DNA of 64,000 bases from Brevibacterium sp. S111 (GCF_004745075.1 NZ_RHFH01000007.1:1-64000), one strand, 5' to 3'. Shown: positions 54,061-62,974, counted from the stretch's first letter. Numbers and translations are program-made. The notes: generated by a model not told the origin, from the letters alone.

Positions 54061-54088
54061 CATAACCGGGGTATATAAAGAGGTTATG
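54061..54088 (+). promoter_or_regulatory. MarR promoter with overlapping inverted repeat
   Basis: CATAACC (54061-54067) and GGTTATG (54082-54088) form an inverted repeat spanning the -10 (TATAAA, 54074-54079) and the start codon at 54086. A repressor bound here would block its own leaderless transcript, as is typical for MarR autoregulation. Confidence 0.6.
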
Positions 54089-54574
54089 GATGATGTGGAT
54101 TCAGCAGAGCTCGTATCGCGTCTCGTCGTCGTCTCGTCACGTCTGACCAGGGCGTTTCGGCGAGTGATCGGCAACGAGAACTCCTTGGCCGCCCTGCGAG
54201 CGCTCGCAGTCGTCGAGCAGTATCAGCCCGTTCGCGTCGGGCATTTCGCCCAGGGGTACCTGAGTTCACAGCCCGCGGCGACGAAGCTCCTCGCCAAGCT
54301 CGAGGAGGCCGGACTCGTCGTCCGGGAGGCGAGCCCCACCGACGGGCGCGCCTCGCAGTTCTCGCTGACCGATGCCGGCCGGGAGCGGCTGGCCGAGAAC
54401 CGCTCGATCATGATCGATCAGATGCAGCCGTACTTCGAATCGCTCAGCGTCGAGGAGCGGCAGAGCGTCGATCGGGCGCTCGGGCTGGTCTCGGACTTCC
54501 TCAAAGATCGGCATCCGGTCGACAGTGTCGACGAATCCGCGGAAGCACCGGAGTCGGACGCGAACGTGGACTAG
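54086..54574 (+). CDS. MarR family transcriptional regulator
   Basis: 162 residues. The winged helix is SSQPAATKLLAKLEEAGLVV with REASPTDGRASQFSLTDAGR (the DxR wing). Such regulators repress efflux or stress genes and respond to small aromatic or toxic ligands. TATAAA lies six bases before the ATG, which suggests a leaderless mRNA. An MFS gene follows after about 75 bases in the same direction, a usual regulator-efflux pair. Confidence 0.92.
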   Translation: MDDVDSAELVSRLVVVSSRLTRAFRRVIGNENSLAALRALAVVEQYQPVRVGHFAQGYLSSQPAATKLLAKLEEAGLVVREASPTDGRASQFSLTDAGRERLAENRSIMIDQMQPYFESLSVEERQSVDRALGLVSDFLKDRHPVDSVDESAEAPESDANVD

Positions 54575-54649
54575 GCGACGAATCCACTACGGGTCTCACC
54601 CGTGGTCTCACAACAGAAGGCACCACACGAAAGGGGACGCGACCAGCAG

Positions 54650-55963
54650 ATGAGAGCGTCAGCAGACAACGAAGCCACAGGAGACGAAACACCCGGCGAC
54701 ACCGGGGCGGGAGCGTCCATCCTCCATCAGCCACGTGCCGTCTGGGCAGTTGCGTTCGCCGCCGTCATCGCCTTCATGGGCATCGGTCTGGTCGACCCGA
54801 TCCTGCCGGCCATCTCGGCTGAACTCGATGCCTCTCCCGCCCAGTCGATGCTGCTGTTCACCAGCTACCTGTTCATCACCGGCGGCATGATGTTCTTCAC
54901 GAGCTTCCTGTCCTCGCGCATCGGCGCGAAGACCACGCTGCTCGTCGGGCTCGTCCTTATCGTCGTATTCGCCGCGCTCGCGGGATTCTCCGGTTCCGTC
55001 GACCAGATCATCGGCTTCCGCGCCGGTTGGGGTCTGGGCAATGCGCTCTTCATCTCCACCGCCCTGTCGACGATCGTCGGTGCCGCATCCGGCGGCGCGG
55101 ATAGGGCGATCATCCTCTACGAGGCGGCTCTGGGCGTGGGTATCGCCACCGGCCCGCTCCTCGGCGGGCTGCTCGGCGGAATCTCGTGGCGCGGTCCGTT
55201 CTTCGGCACCGCAGTCCTCATGGCCATCGGCTTCATCGCCATCGTCGTGCTGCTGCCGGGAGGCACGAACTCGGGCGGACCGTCTGCCGAGCCGATCAGG
55301 CTCAGTGCCACATTCCGGGCGCTCGCTCGTCCGGGAGTGGCTGTGCTCGGTGTCTCCGCGCTGCTGTACAACTTCGGCTTCTTCATCCTCCTGGCCTACA
55401 GCCCCTTCCCTGTCGAAGCGGCCGCAGCAAAGATGGGCATGGAGGACTTCGGAGCCATGGGACTCGGCTACGTCTTCTTCGGCTGGGGCATCTGCGTGGC
55501 GGTCACCTCGGTGTTTGCGGCTCCGCAGCTGACCAAGCGGATGGGGCGCCGCCGCAGCCTCATCGTCACCCTCGTCGCGCTCGCTGTGCTGCTGGGTGTC
55601 ATGTCGTTCCTCGTCGACTCGTTCGTCGGCATCATCATCTGCATCATCGTCGCGGGCATGTTCCTCGGCGTGCTCAACACGGTCTTCACGGAATCGGCGA
55701 TGGAGGTCAGCGACCTGCCCCGCCCGGTGGCTTCGGGCACCTACTCGGGTGTGCGCTTCGTCGGCGGTGCCGTGGCGCCGATCGTCGCCGGAGCCGTGTC
55801 CGAGTCGATCGGGGCCGGTTCTCCGTACCTCTTCGGAGCCGGAGCCGTGCTGCTGTCGGTCGTCGTCATCTCGGTGGGCTGGAAGACGCTGCGTCGCGTC
55901 GACGGCCATATCGACGAAGCTCCGGTCGACGAAGCATACGCTCTGACCGGGGGCGATGCCTGA
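54650..55963 (+). CDS. MFS efflux transporter (drug:H+ antiporter-like)
   Basis: 437 residues with 12 helices. FMGIGLVDPILPAISAELDA is typical for helix 1 of the drug:H+ antiporter families; motif A-like SSRIGAKTTLLVG follows helix 2, and motif C-like GVGIATGPLLGGLLGG is in helix 5. The ATG at 54650 has AAGGGG about 14 bases upstream; a GTG at 54602 is an alternative start. A small inverted repeat (ACGGGT-CTC-ACCCGT, 54589-54603) lies between it and marR. It probably exports a compound sensed by the MarR protein. Confidence 0.87.
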   Translation: MRASADNEATGDETPGDTGAGASILHQPRAVWAVAFAAVIAFMGIGLVDPILPAISAELDASPAQSMLLFTSYLFITGGMMFFTSFLSSRIGAKTTLLVGLVLIVVFAALAGFSGSVDQIIGFRAGWGLGNALFISTALSTIVGAASGGADRAIILYEAALGVGIATGPLLGGLLGGISWRGPFFGTAVLMAIGFIAIVVLLPGGTNSGGPSAEPIRLSATFRALARPGVAVLGVSALLYNFGFFILLAYSPFPVEAAAAKMGMEDFGAMGLGYVFFGWGICVAVTSVFAAPQLTKRMGRRRSLIVTLVALAVLLGVMSFLVDSFVGIIICIIVAGMFLGVLNTVFTESAMEVSDLPRPVASGTYSGVRFVGGAVAPIVAGAVSESIGAGSPYLFGAGAVLLSVVVISVGWKTLRRVDGHIDEAPVDEAYALTGGDA

Positions 55964-55980
55964 GGCATCGAGACATTCCC

Positions 55981-56015
55981 AGCGGCGCCCGAAGGACAGA
56001 TCCTCGGGCGCCGCT
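55981..56015 (+). terminator. Strong hairpin terminator after the MFS gene
   Basis: AGCGGCGCCCGA (55981-55992) pairs perfectly with TCGGGCGCCGCT (56004-56015) around an 11-nt loop, 17 bases after the MFS stop. Confidence 0.75.
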
Positions 56016-56189
56016 GCTGTCTTCGAAGGTTCGCGTTCGGGATGCCGCTGCTGTCGTCGAGGCAGGGCCGTTGGGCGAACGAAGAGGCGTGTTGCAGATC
56101 TGAAACCGTGGGAAATAGGGGCAGAGGCGGACTTTGGTGCACAATTGGAGCTGCTGATCCTGAACAATCCTCTAAATACGAAGGTCATG

Positions 56190-56756
56190 ATGTCCTACGA
56201 CGCGAATGCAGCATACAACTCAGGTTCCGGGGTCCCCGGTCAGGGAATGCCGGGCGCCGGAATGCCCGGTGAGCAGGGCTTCGGCGGAGCGCCGCGCGGT
56301 GCCGCCCACCCCGATGACCTCTCCCTCCCGCTCTACGGCGCCTCCTTCGGCCAGGCCGTCAAGCGCTTCTTCAAGAACTACGTGAAGTTCAACGGCCGGG
56401 CCTCGCGCAGCGAGTTCTGGTTCGCGTCTCTGTTCACCGGTCTCGGTGCTCTGATTCCGTATATCTTGCTGATCATCGGGGTGGTCATGATGTCGGTTTC
56501 GGCATCGGCGGATCCGTATGGGTTCTCCGGGCCGTCCGGGGCCAGCCTGGCTCTGATGGGGATCGGTGGAACGCTCATGGGGCTTTTCGTCCTGGCTACT
56601 CTGGTACCGCAGATCGCCATCTCCTGGCGCCGGCTTCATGATGCGAACTACTCAGGTCTGCTGTACCTTCTGTCCTTGACGGGCATCGGCAGCATCGTCC
56701 TCATCGTGCTCTACATCATGCCTTCGAAGCCCGAGGGACAGCGCTACGACGCCTGA
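56190..56756 (+). CDS. DUF805 family membrane protein
   Basis: 188 residues. After a Gly/Pro-rich 45-residue cytosolic start comes the DUF805 signature: FFKNYVKFNGRASRSEFWFA, then three or four helices, and ISWRRLHDANYSGLLYL near the end. The function of the family is unknown. AAGG lies five bases before the ATG at 56190 (an ATG at 56187 is equally in frame), and TAAATA at 56173-56178 is a likely -10. It stands alone. Confidence 0.85.
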   Translation: MSYDANAAYNSGSGVPGQGMPGAGMPGEQGFGGAPRGAAHPDDLSLPLYGASFGQAVKRFFKNYVKFNGRASRSEFWFASLFTGLGALIPYILLIIGVVMMSVSASADPYGFSGPSGASLALMGIGGTLMGLFVLATLVPQIAISWRRLHDANYSGLLYLLSLTGIGSIVLIVLYIMPSKPEGQRYDA

Positions 56757-56813
56757 GTCGCACTCCGGCAATCACGTCTCGCTGAGGACATGTCGTTCAG
56801 CTGCGGGACCATC

Positions 56814-56873
56814 ACGCCCCGCCGGCGCCATCTCGCACCGTTGCACCGGTATGAGATGACGTCGGCGGGGCGT
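56814..56873. repeat. Nested inverted repeat, REP-like hairpin
   Basis: ACGCCCCGCCG (56814-56824) pairs with CGGCGGGGCGT (56863-56873); CATCTC and GAGATG form an inner stem and CCGTTGCACCGG the tip. The same tip sequence is in the hairpin at 27137-27208. It lies between converging genes (DUF805 protein and TDT channel) and could terminate both. Confidence 0.7.
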
Positions 56874-56910
56874 TGTGCCGCCTGCGAGAGGCGGTGACGC
56901 TCGCGGGTGA

Positions 56911-57990
56911 CTACCGGGGGCGGACGGTCCGGACGAACGACACGACCATCGCGACGAAGACGATCGCCCACACGACGAAGCCGATCCAGAACCAGTGCTG
57001 ACCGATCCACTCGATCGCGGGCAACCGATCCGAGCGGCCCAGGAACATGCTCGCCACCGCGTACATGCCCAGGGGGAAGACCATGCTCCACAGACCCGCC
57101 GAGTAGCTCATCGGCACCCGGTGGATGAGGTGCCGCCACGCTCCGGCCAGAACGAGAGCCGGGATGAGCCAGGTGGCGAAGGCCCACAGCAGCGTCGACG
57201 ATCCGCCGACGACCATGCGTGTGGCATCAAGGATCGGCGAGGCCTCGAGTTCGAGGATCCGCGATCCCGCAACGATCGTGATCGCCAAGGCCCCCATCGT
57301 CACCCAGTACGGGGCGTCGAGGTCTTCAGGCCCGAATCGATGCCGCAGAACCCTGACGAAGATCGACACCGAGCAGACGACATAGAGCGCCAATCCCACG
57401 GCCCACATCACCACAGCGACCAGGGTGAGGAAGACGACGAAGCCCGCAGAGGAGAACTCGGTGTTCGCGGTTTCGATCGCCAGGCTCGAGGCGACGACGG
57501 CCACGGACTGAGACGCCACCACCCAGACCAGCCAGGTGCCGTTGACTTCCTTGGACACCGGGTGGATGTTCGAGCCGAGGATCGCAGTGAACGGAATTCC
57601 GTACCCGAGGATCAGCCACAAGAGGGCGCCGATGCCGAAGAGCACCAGCGCCGGTTGCACCACCCCGAGCCCGATCAGCGCTGTGGCCAGGACATTCGTG
57701 CCCGCCACAGCAGTGAAGAACCCGAAGGCGCGACTGGGATTGTGAAGGTCGGCACGCAGGTCATCCCGGTAGCGGACCACCCGAATGAGGGATAGGGCGA
57801 TGAAGAACAGGTAGAGGACGACAGCCAGCCAGAACAGGACGACGCTGAGCAGGTGCAGCCCCTTGAGCTGAGCGCCGACCGCGACGATGCCGGTGGCCAT
57901 CACCGAGGCGAAGCATCCGGGTGCGAGCGTCGACGGGCTCAGGCCCCAGGCCCTGTGCAGCTGCGTGAGACCGCGATCCGCCGTGCTCAT
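56911..57990 (-). CDS. TDT family transporter (TehA/SLAC1-like channel)
   Basis: 359 residues with ten membrane helices in five hairpins. PGCFASVMATGIVAVGAQLK at the start matches the GxFxxVMATG of C4-dicarboxylate/malic-acid and tellurite-resistance TehA proteins, which form anion channels or sulfite exporters. The ATG at 57990 is chosen because GAGGAG lies just upstream; an ATG 24 codons earlier lies in an 18-bp direct repeat. The carried anion is unknown. Confidence 0.88.
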   Translation of the reverse strand: MSTADRGLTQLHRAWGLSPSTLAPGCFASVMATGIVAVGAQLKGLHLLSVVLFWLAVVLYLFFIALSLIRVVRYRDDLRADLHNPSRAFGFFTAVAGTNVLATALIGLGVVQPALVLFGIGALLWLILGYGIPFTAILGSNIHPVSKEVNGTWLVWVVASQSVAVVASSLAIETANTEFSSAGFVVFLTLVAVVMWAVGLALYVVCSVSIFVRVLRHRFGPEDLDAPYWVTMGALAITIVAGSRILELEASPILDATRMVVGGSSTLLWAFATWLIPALVLAGAWRHLIHRVPMSYSAGLWSMVFPLGMYAVASMFLGRSDRLPAIEWIGQHWFWIGFVVWAIVFVAMVVSFVRTVRPR

Positions 57991-58008
57991 CCGCTCCTCG
58001 TCCTCATG

Positions 58009-58040
58009 TGCGTATTCGTTCCCATCTGCGTATTCGTTCC
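58009..58040. repeat. Direct repeat upstream of the TDT gene
   Basis: TGCGTATTCGTTCC occurs at 58009-58022 and 58027-58040, 18 bp apart, starting 19 bases before the TDT start codon. It overlaps the likely leader or promoter and could be a regulator site. Farther out, TAAGGT on the minus strand (58044-58049 region) is a possible -10. Confidence 0.6.
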
Positions 58041-58191
58041 TTTCAACCTTAGTACTCCGCATCGTGCCGCAGCTGCACAGGAGACGTTGCGGACTCCGAA
58101 TCGCGCCCGCAGGCGGAGGCGATGGTGTGCGATTGCCGACAATCGCCTTTTTCTGAGCCCGTATTCGTGAGACGATCCGCTAGAGTTACCT

Positions 58192-58251
58192 ATGAGTAAC
58201 CTGAAGTCTGTCGGCCCCTCCTTATGCCGCCGTTCCCCTCCGGTGGCGTAG
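58192..58251 (+). CDS. Possible leaderless upstream peptide (19 codons)
   Basis: TAGAGT (58181-58186) lies five bases before an ATG that opens a short frame MSNLKSVGPSLCRRSPPVA, ending at TAG 58249-58251. GTTAC and GTAAC flank the ATG as a small inverted repeat. It lies about 110 bases before the degenerate ABC ATPase gene, so it may be a leader peptide or simply mark the promoter of that operon. The 297-base gap 58063-58359 shows nothing else coding. Confidence 0.3.
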   Translation: MSNLKSVGPSLCRRSPPVA

Positions 58252-58359
58252 TCTGCAGTCACATAAGCGGCGCGTCGGCGCCCGGAGGCACTGAGGGTCG
58301 GCGCGAGGACAGACAAGCCCGCACAGACACGTGGGAACGGACGATTGGGAGCCATGGCC

Positions 58360-59220
58360 ATGGAGAGCACCACAGAGACTCTCGCCGAGGACACGGACAG
58401 CGACGAGCAGTCGATTGCAGTGCGCAATTGGTCCCTGTCAGGCAAGCAGGGCGAGGTCTTCGACGACATCGACCTCGAGATTCCGGAGGGCGGACTCGCG
58501 ATCGTCCGCGGTCCCGCCGGCAGCGGAAAAACCTCTTTCCTCCTGTCCCTCGCTGGACGGATGCGGGTCTCGGCGGGGGAGGGCCGCCTCGGCGAACTCG
58601 ACATCCGCAAACGGGCCCGCGCCGTTCGCGGCCTGGTCGCGGTCGGACATGTCGAGGGTCTGACCGACCTCGAGAACGATTTCACTGTGGCCCAGCACGT
58701 CGCCGAACGCCAGATCATGCTGCAGCCTTGGTATAAGCCTTGGGTGTCGAAGTCATCGCTGCGCGAGATCATCGGCCTGTTCCGCGAGACTCTGCAGTCG
58801 GCGACGGACTTCATCGACGAACAGCCCGAAGGGACGTTCTCGACCACAGATGCGCAGCGGGCAGACTTCCTCATCGACGACGACGGAGAGGTCTTCGTCT
58901 CGGAACTGAGCGAGCTGCAGAAGTTCTTCCTCGAATTCGGCTTGGCCTGCCTGAGCCGACCGCCCGTCGTCGTCATCGATAACATCGACTACCTGCGCGA
59001 ATCAGCCGACCGGGCGCGAGCCTGGGCGGGGATCCTCGTCTACCAGCAGCTGCGGAAGACTCGAGAGCCGGACAAGCCGCTCACGGTCATCGTCTCCTGC
59101 GAGGACGCCGGCGAATTCGACATCGCACAGCGATCACTCGGACCCCACGCGGAGCCGAGGGCGGTCGTCGAACTCGAGCTGCCCGTCAGCCAGAGACCCC
59201 ACAGTCGATCGCGGCACTGA
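58360..59220 (+). CDS. ABC-type ATPase with degenerate signature and Walker B
   Basis: 286 residues. Walker A GPAGSGKTSFLLSLAG is intact (about 51-66). In the signature position I read SELSELQKFFLEFG instead of LSGGQ, and Walker B is VVVIDNIDYL, with Asn where the catalytic Glu should be. It may bind but not readily hydrolyse ATP. The start at 58360 has GGGAG eight bases upstream. A YhgE/Pip membrane protein gene follows after 115 bases; such ATPase-YhgE pairs occur in actinobacteria and may form an export or envelope complex. Confidence 0.78.
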   Translation: MESTTETLAEDTDSDEQSIAVRNWSLSGKQGEVFDDIDLEIPEGGLAIVRGPAGSGKTSFLLSLAGRMRVSAGEGRLGELDIRKRARAVRGLVAVGHVEGLTDLENDFTVAQHVAERQIMLQPWYKPWVSKSSLREIIGLFRETLQSATDFIDEQPEGTFSTTDAQRADFLIDDDGEVFVSELSELQKFFLEFGLACLSRPPVVVIDNIDYLRESADRARAWAGILVYQQLRKTREPDKPLTVIVSCEDAGEFDIAQRSLGPHAEPRAVVELELPVSQRPHSRSRH

Positions 59221-59335
59221 CGATGTCCGCACCGTCGCCTGCACTCGCCGAGGCGGCTCCCGGCTGCGTTCCGACCGCGGCCCCATCCGCACTGACAGTC
59301 CTCCACCACGATTTCGATCCCGAGGAGATTCCCGT

Positions 59336-61513
59336 ATGTTCTCCCTTCCCTGGCTAGAGCTCTCACGGTTCAAACGACACACGATCACGCGCCTGGCGAT
59401 GATCGTCATCGCCATCATCCCCGCCATCTACGGCGGCCTCTACCTGGCCTCGAACTGGAACCCGACCGACCATCTCGACAAGCTGCAGGCGGCAGTGGTC
59501 AACGAGGACGTCGGGGCGGAGAAGCCGGATTCCGACGGCGAGACCCTGCACGCCGGCGATGAACTCGTCGATGAGATCACCCCGAAGGGCGAGGGCGGAT
59601 TCGACTGGACCGAGACGAGCCAGGAGGAAGCCGACAAGGGCCTGTCCGAAGGCAAGTACTTCGCGATCCTCGAGATCCCGAAGGACTTCTCACAGGCCCT
59701 GGTGTCCACCGGCGGCGACGATCCGGAACGGGCCGGTCTGCAGCTGCGCACCGACGACGCCCACAACTTCATCGTCGGCCAAGTGGCCGGCACTGTGCTC
59801 AATGAGATCAATTCGGGTTTGAACAAGACGACCACGTCCGAATACGTCAACGAGGTCTACCTCGGCTTCAATGACATCCACGCGGAGACGAAGAAGGCCG
59901 CAGACGGGGCGGCGGAGCTCCACGACGGTTCGGTCGAACTCCACGACGGAACCGGTCAGCTCGTCGACGGGACGACCGAGCTCGACAAGGGCGTCGGCAC
60001 GCTGAGAACGGGACTCGGCGATCTCGACGACGGCGCCGGGGAGCTCAAGAAGGGCAGCGGCGACCTCGCCGACGGCGCCGATACCTTAGCGAAGTCGACG
60101 ACCGAGGCGAAGAACGGTTCGAGCGAACTCGCCGACGGGGCCGGTCAGGTCGCCGACGGCACCTCCGAGCTCCGTGACGTCGCCGATGAGACCACGGACA
60201 AGGCGGAGGACCTCAAGCGCAAGGCCGATGACCTCGTCGACGGGGCCCGGCCGAAGCTCGAACGTGCCGAAGGCGACTTCGATGATGCTCGCACCACCGT
60301 GCGCGGGGACATGGACGACCGGATCAAGCAGCTGCAGAAGGACTATCCGGACGATGAGAATGTGCAGAGACTCGCGGACGACATGAACGGCCTCGGCGAG
60401 GATCTCGACAGTGCGCACACGCGTGCCTCCGATGCGAAGGACGAAGCCAAGCGCCTCGAGGGCCCGGTGACCGACGCCGTCGATTCCGTCATGGAGAAGA
60501 TCAGGGCCGCGGACAAGAAGGTCGGTCAGCTCGACGATGGGGCGCAGAAGGTCTCCACTGGAGCCGACGACCTCCATTCCGGCCTGCTCAAGCTCGATGC
60601 CGGGGCGGGCAAGCTCGCCACGGGAGCCGATGATCTCCATTCCGGTGCCGTCGAACTCAAGGACGGCACCGCGAAGGCCAAGGACGGAGCCGATGACCTC
60701 AAGGACGGCTCCTCGCAGCTCGTCGACGGGTCGACCGAACTCGACAAGGGTGCGGGCAAGCTCGTCGACGGTTCCGAGGAACTCGCCGACGGCTTGGAGA
60801 AGGGGCTTGAGCAGATCCCGACGTACGACAAGAACGACCGCGACCACCGGTCGGACGTCGTGGCTGTGCCGGTCGATGCGGAGAAGTCCAAGGACAACGC
60901 CGTCGATGCCTACGGTGAGGGCCTGGCAGCCTTCTTCGTGTCTCTGGCACTGTGGATCGGCGGCATGATCACCTACATGGTCCTCAACGCGATTCCCTAT
61001 CGTGCCCTGGCCTCATCGGCGAAGTCTTCGCGCATCGCTTGGGCCGGATATGTGCCGGGTCTGCTCTTCGGAGTCGCGCAGGTCGCAGTGCTCTACCTCG
61101 TGCTCACCTTCGCCCTCGACTTCTCGGCAGGTGCATGGCTGTGGACCCTGCTGTTCTCGGTGCTCATCGCCGCGAACTTCCACGCGATCCACCAGCTGTG
61201 TGTGGCCGCACTGGGCGGAGTCGGGCGGCTCATCGCGCTCGTGCTGCTGATGATCCAGATCGCCTCGGCGGGCGGGACCTATCCCGTGGAGACGGCACCG
61301 GGCATCTTCCAGATCATCTCGCCGTTCCTGCCGATGAGTCACGCGGTCAACGGACTGCGCACGCTCATCGCCGGCGGCGATATGTTCATCGCCGGGCAAT
61401 CGGCGGTGGTTCTGCTGCTGATGACGCTCATCGCCCTGGCAGCGACCGTCGTCGTGTGCAGCCGCAAACGCATGGTCACGCTCACGCAGCTGCACCCGAG
61501 TCTGAGCTTGTAG
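59336..61513 (+). CDS. YhgE/Pip family membrane protein
   Basis: 725 residues. One N-terminal helix (about 19-40: LAMIVIAIIPAIYGGLYLAS), a large outside domain (45-520), and five or six C-terminal helices from about 530. The outside domain has many repeated LxDGxxEL/DGAxxL units (for example DGSVELHDGTGQLVDGTTEL) that predict a long coiled or beta-solenoid rod. This is the YhgE/Pip (phage infection protein) architecture, related to ABC-2 permeases and to EsaA/YueB of type VII secretion in firmicutes. GAGGAG precedes the ATG. It is probably paired with the preceding ATPase. Confidence 0.9.
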   Translation: MFSLPWLELSRFKRHTITRLAMIVIAIIPAIYGGLYLASNWNPTDHLDKLQAAVVNEDVGAEKPDSDGETLHAGDELVDEITPKGEGGFDWTETSQEEADKGLSEGKYFAILEIPKDFSQALVSTGGDDPERAGLQLRTDDAHNFIVGQVAGTVLNEINSGLNKTTTSEYVNEVYLGFNDIHAETKKAADGAAELHDGSVELHDGTGQLVDGTTELDKGVGTLRTGLGDLDDGAGELKKGSGDLADGADTLAKSTTEAKNGSSELADGAGQVADGTSELRDVADETTDKAEDLKRKADDLVDGARPKLERAEGDFDDARTTVRGDMDDRIKQLQKDYPDDENVQRLADDMNGLGEDLDSAHTRASDAKDEAKRLEGPVTDAVDSVMEKIRAADKKVGQLDDGAQKVSTGADDLHSGLLKLDAGAGKLATGADDLHSGAVELKDGTAKAKDGADDLKDGSSQLVDGSTELDKGAGKLVDGSEELADGLEKGLEQIPTYDKNDRDHRSDVVAVPVDAEKSKDNAVDAYGEGLAAFFVSLALWIGGMITYMVLNAIPYRALASSAKSSRIAWAGYVPGLLFGVAQVAVLYLVLTFALDFSAGAWLWTLLFSVLIAANFHAIHQLCVAALGGVGRLIALVLLMIQIASAGGTYPVETAPGIFQIISPFLPMSHAVNGLRTLIAGGDMFIAGQSAVVLLLMTLIALAATVVVCSRKRMVTLTQLHPSLSL

Positions 61514-61548
61514 TGCTGGGCCGGGCGCGGCGGAAGGGGTCGCCTCGG

Positions 61549-62268
61549 TCAGTCGTCGAGGTAGCGAAGGTACCGCTGCGGGTCGTCGAGGAAGCGGCGC
61601 CAGTGGTCGACCATGTCGAGGTCTTCCCACGTGGACTCGCGCAGCCCCCATTCCCCGGCCTCGACGAGCTTCGCCCCCTCGGCTCGGGCGAGGATCGGAG
61701 AATGCGTGGCCATGACCGTCTGCAGGCCGTTGCGCTGGCGTTCGCGGATGAGCTGGAGAAGAGTGAGCGAAGCGGTGAAGGACAGCGCGCTCTCCGGCTC
61801 ATCGAGGATCCACAGCCCCAGCCCCATGAATCTGCCCGTGAGCAGGTCGACGAACATCTCGCCATGTGACCGCTGGGCGTACTGGCGGCCGCGGATGGAA
61901 CCGACGTCCAGCAGGTAGGCCATGTTCTCGTGCATCGTCTCGGCGCGGAGGAAGAAGCCGCCGCGGTCAGCTGACGCTCCGCGAATGATCTGCAGGTGGT
62001 CGCTCAGCTCGGGAGGCGCCTCGGCGTGATCGCGCCTCTCCCAGTCGGAGCCACCGCCGTGCGGCAGGTCGAGGGCCGTAGCGATGGCTTCGATGATCGT
62101 GGACTTGCCCGAACCGTTCTCGCCGACGAAGACGGTCGTGCGTTCGAACTCGAATCCCTCCAGAACGTTGCGGACGGCCGGCAGCTCGCGCAGCCAGGGA
62201 CTCAGCTCCGGAGGCGACAGAGCGTGCTTGTTCACTGATCGCAGCGGCAGATCGATGCGGGGATCCAT
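61549..62268 (-). CDS. AAA family ATPase (predicted ABC-type/OLD-like)
   Basis: 239 residues. FVGENGSGKSTIIEAIATAL is Walker A (about 48-60), SHGEMFVDLL the signature-like segment, LWILDEPESALS Walker B and MATHSPILAR the H-loop: the COG3910-type small ATPase. Such proteins lack a membrane partner and are of unknown function; some act in DNA maintenance or defence. TAGCCT seven bases before the ATG at 62268 suggests a leaderless mRNA and fixes this start over an ATG ten codons earlier. Confidence 0.85.
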   Translation of the reverse strand: MDPRIDLPLRSVNKHALSPPELSPWLRELPAVRNVLEGFEFERTTVFVGENGSGKSTIIEAIATALDLPHGGGSDWERRDHAEAPPELSDHLQIIRGASADRGGFFLRAETMHENMAYLLDVGSIRGRQYAQRSHGEMFVDLLTGRFMGLGLWILDEPESALSFTASLTLLQLIRERQRNGLQTVMATHSPILARAEGAKLVEAGEWGLRESTWEDLDMVDHWRRFLDDPQRYLRYLDD

Positions 62269-62310
62269 GTCGGTGAGGCTACCGGCCGGCCCTGACATGG
62301 CCGGCCGTGC

Positions 62311-62910
62311 CTACCCGAGTGCCAGCCGCAGCGCGAGGATGATGAGCACGATCGCGATGACGATGTCGAGGACCTGCCACACTCGCGGCCGGGCCAGGTA
62401 CCGGGAGAGTCCGCGGGCGCCGTAGCCGATGGCGAGGAACCAGCTCATCGAACCGAGCATGGCCCCGAGCGTGAACGGCCAGACGTTGCCCTCGCCCTGC
62501 TGATTGGCGAGATTGCCGAGCATGACGACGGTATCGATGTACACACCGGGATTGAGGAAGGTCAGCGCCAGCGTGGTGAGGATGACCGACTTGAGGCTGC
62601 GCTGCTGGGTGTCCGCTTCGAGCCCGGTGGCAGCGCGTGCCGAGCGCAGGCTGGTCCACGCGAACCAGAGCAGATAGGCCACGCCCAGCCAGCGCAGGAT
62701 CTCCAGAGCCCATGGCGCCAAGAGCACGATCGCGCCGATGCCCACCGTGCCCGCTCCGATGAGCAGGACGTCGGCGACGATGCAGATAGTGACGACGACG
62801 CCGAGGTGCTCACGCCGGATGCCCTGCCGCAGCAGGAGAGCGTTCTGAGGTCCGACGGCGATGATGAGCGACCAGCCGGTGAGGAGTCCGGTGACGAGAT
62901 GAGTGAGCAC
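62311..62910 (-). CDS. LysE/ArgO family amino-acid exporter
   Basis: 199 residues with six helices. GLLTGWSLIIAVGPQNALLL matches the LysE family, including the GPQN segment. These export lysine or arginine. The GTG at 62910 is chosen because TAATCT lies seven bases upstream, suggesting a leaderless mRNA; an alternative upstream start would add 14 residues. It is divergent from an ArgP/LysG-type activator, the classical arrangement for inducible LysE. Confidence 0.92.
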   Translation of the reverse strand: MLTHLVTGLLTGWSLIIAVGPQNALLLRQGIRREHLGVVVTICIVADVLLIGAGTVGIGAIVLLAPWALEILRWLGVAYLLWFAWTSLRSARAATGLEADTQQRSLKSVILTTLALTFLNPGVYIDTVVMLGNLANQQGEGNVWPFTLGAMLGSMSWFLAIGYGARGLSRYLARPRVWQVLDIVIAIVLIILALRLALG

Positions 62911-62917
62911 GGACTCA

Positions 62918-62974
62918 AGATTAGAGTCCGCAGCCGGGTAAGAAAAACACAAGAATCTTCATCTGATGCACAAT
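62918..62974. promoter_or_regulatory. Divergent leaderless promoters of the LysE/ArgP pair
   Basis: Minus-strand TAATCT (62923-62918) lies seven bases before the exporter GTG, and plus-strand CACAAT (62969-62974) lies six bases before the activator ATG. The 70-base interval should contain the activator's binding site. Confidence 0.6.

Noticed and set aside
61549..62268. AAA ATPase considered as part of a defence system with the YhgE pair
   Set aside because: It is on the opposite strand, has its own promoter and no nuclease neighbour; nothing links it to defence here.
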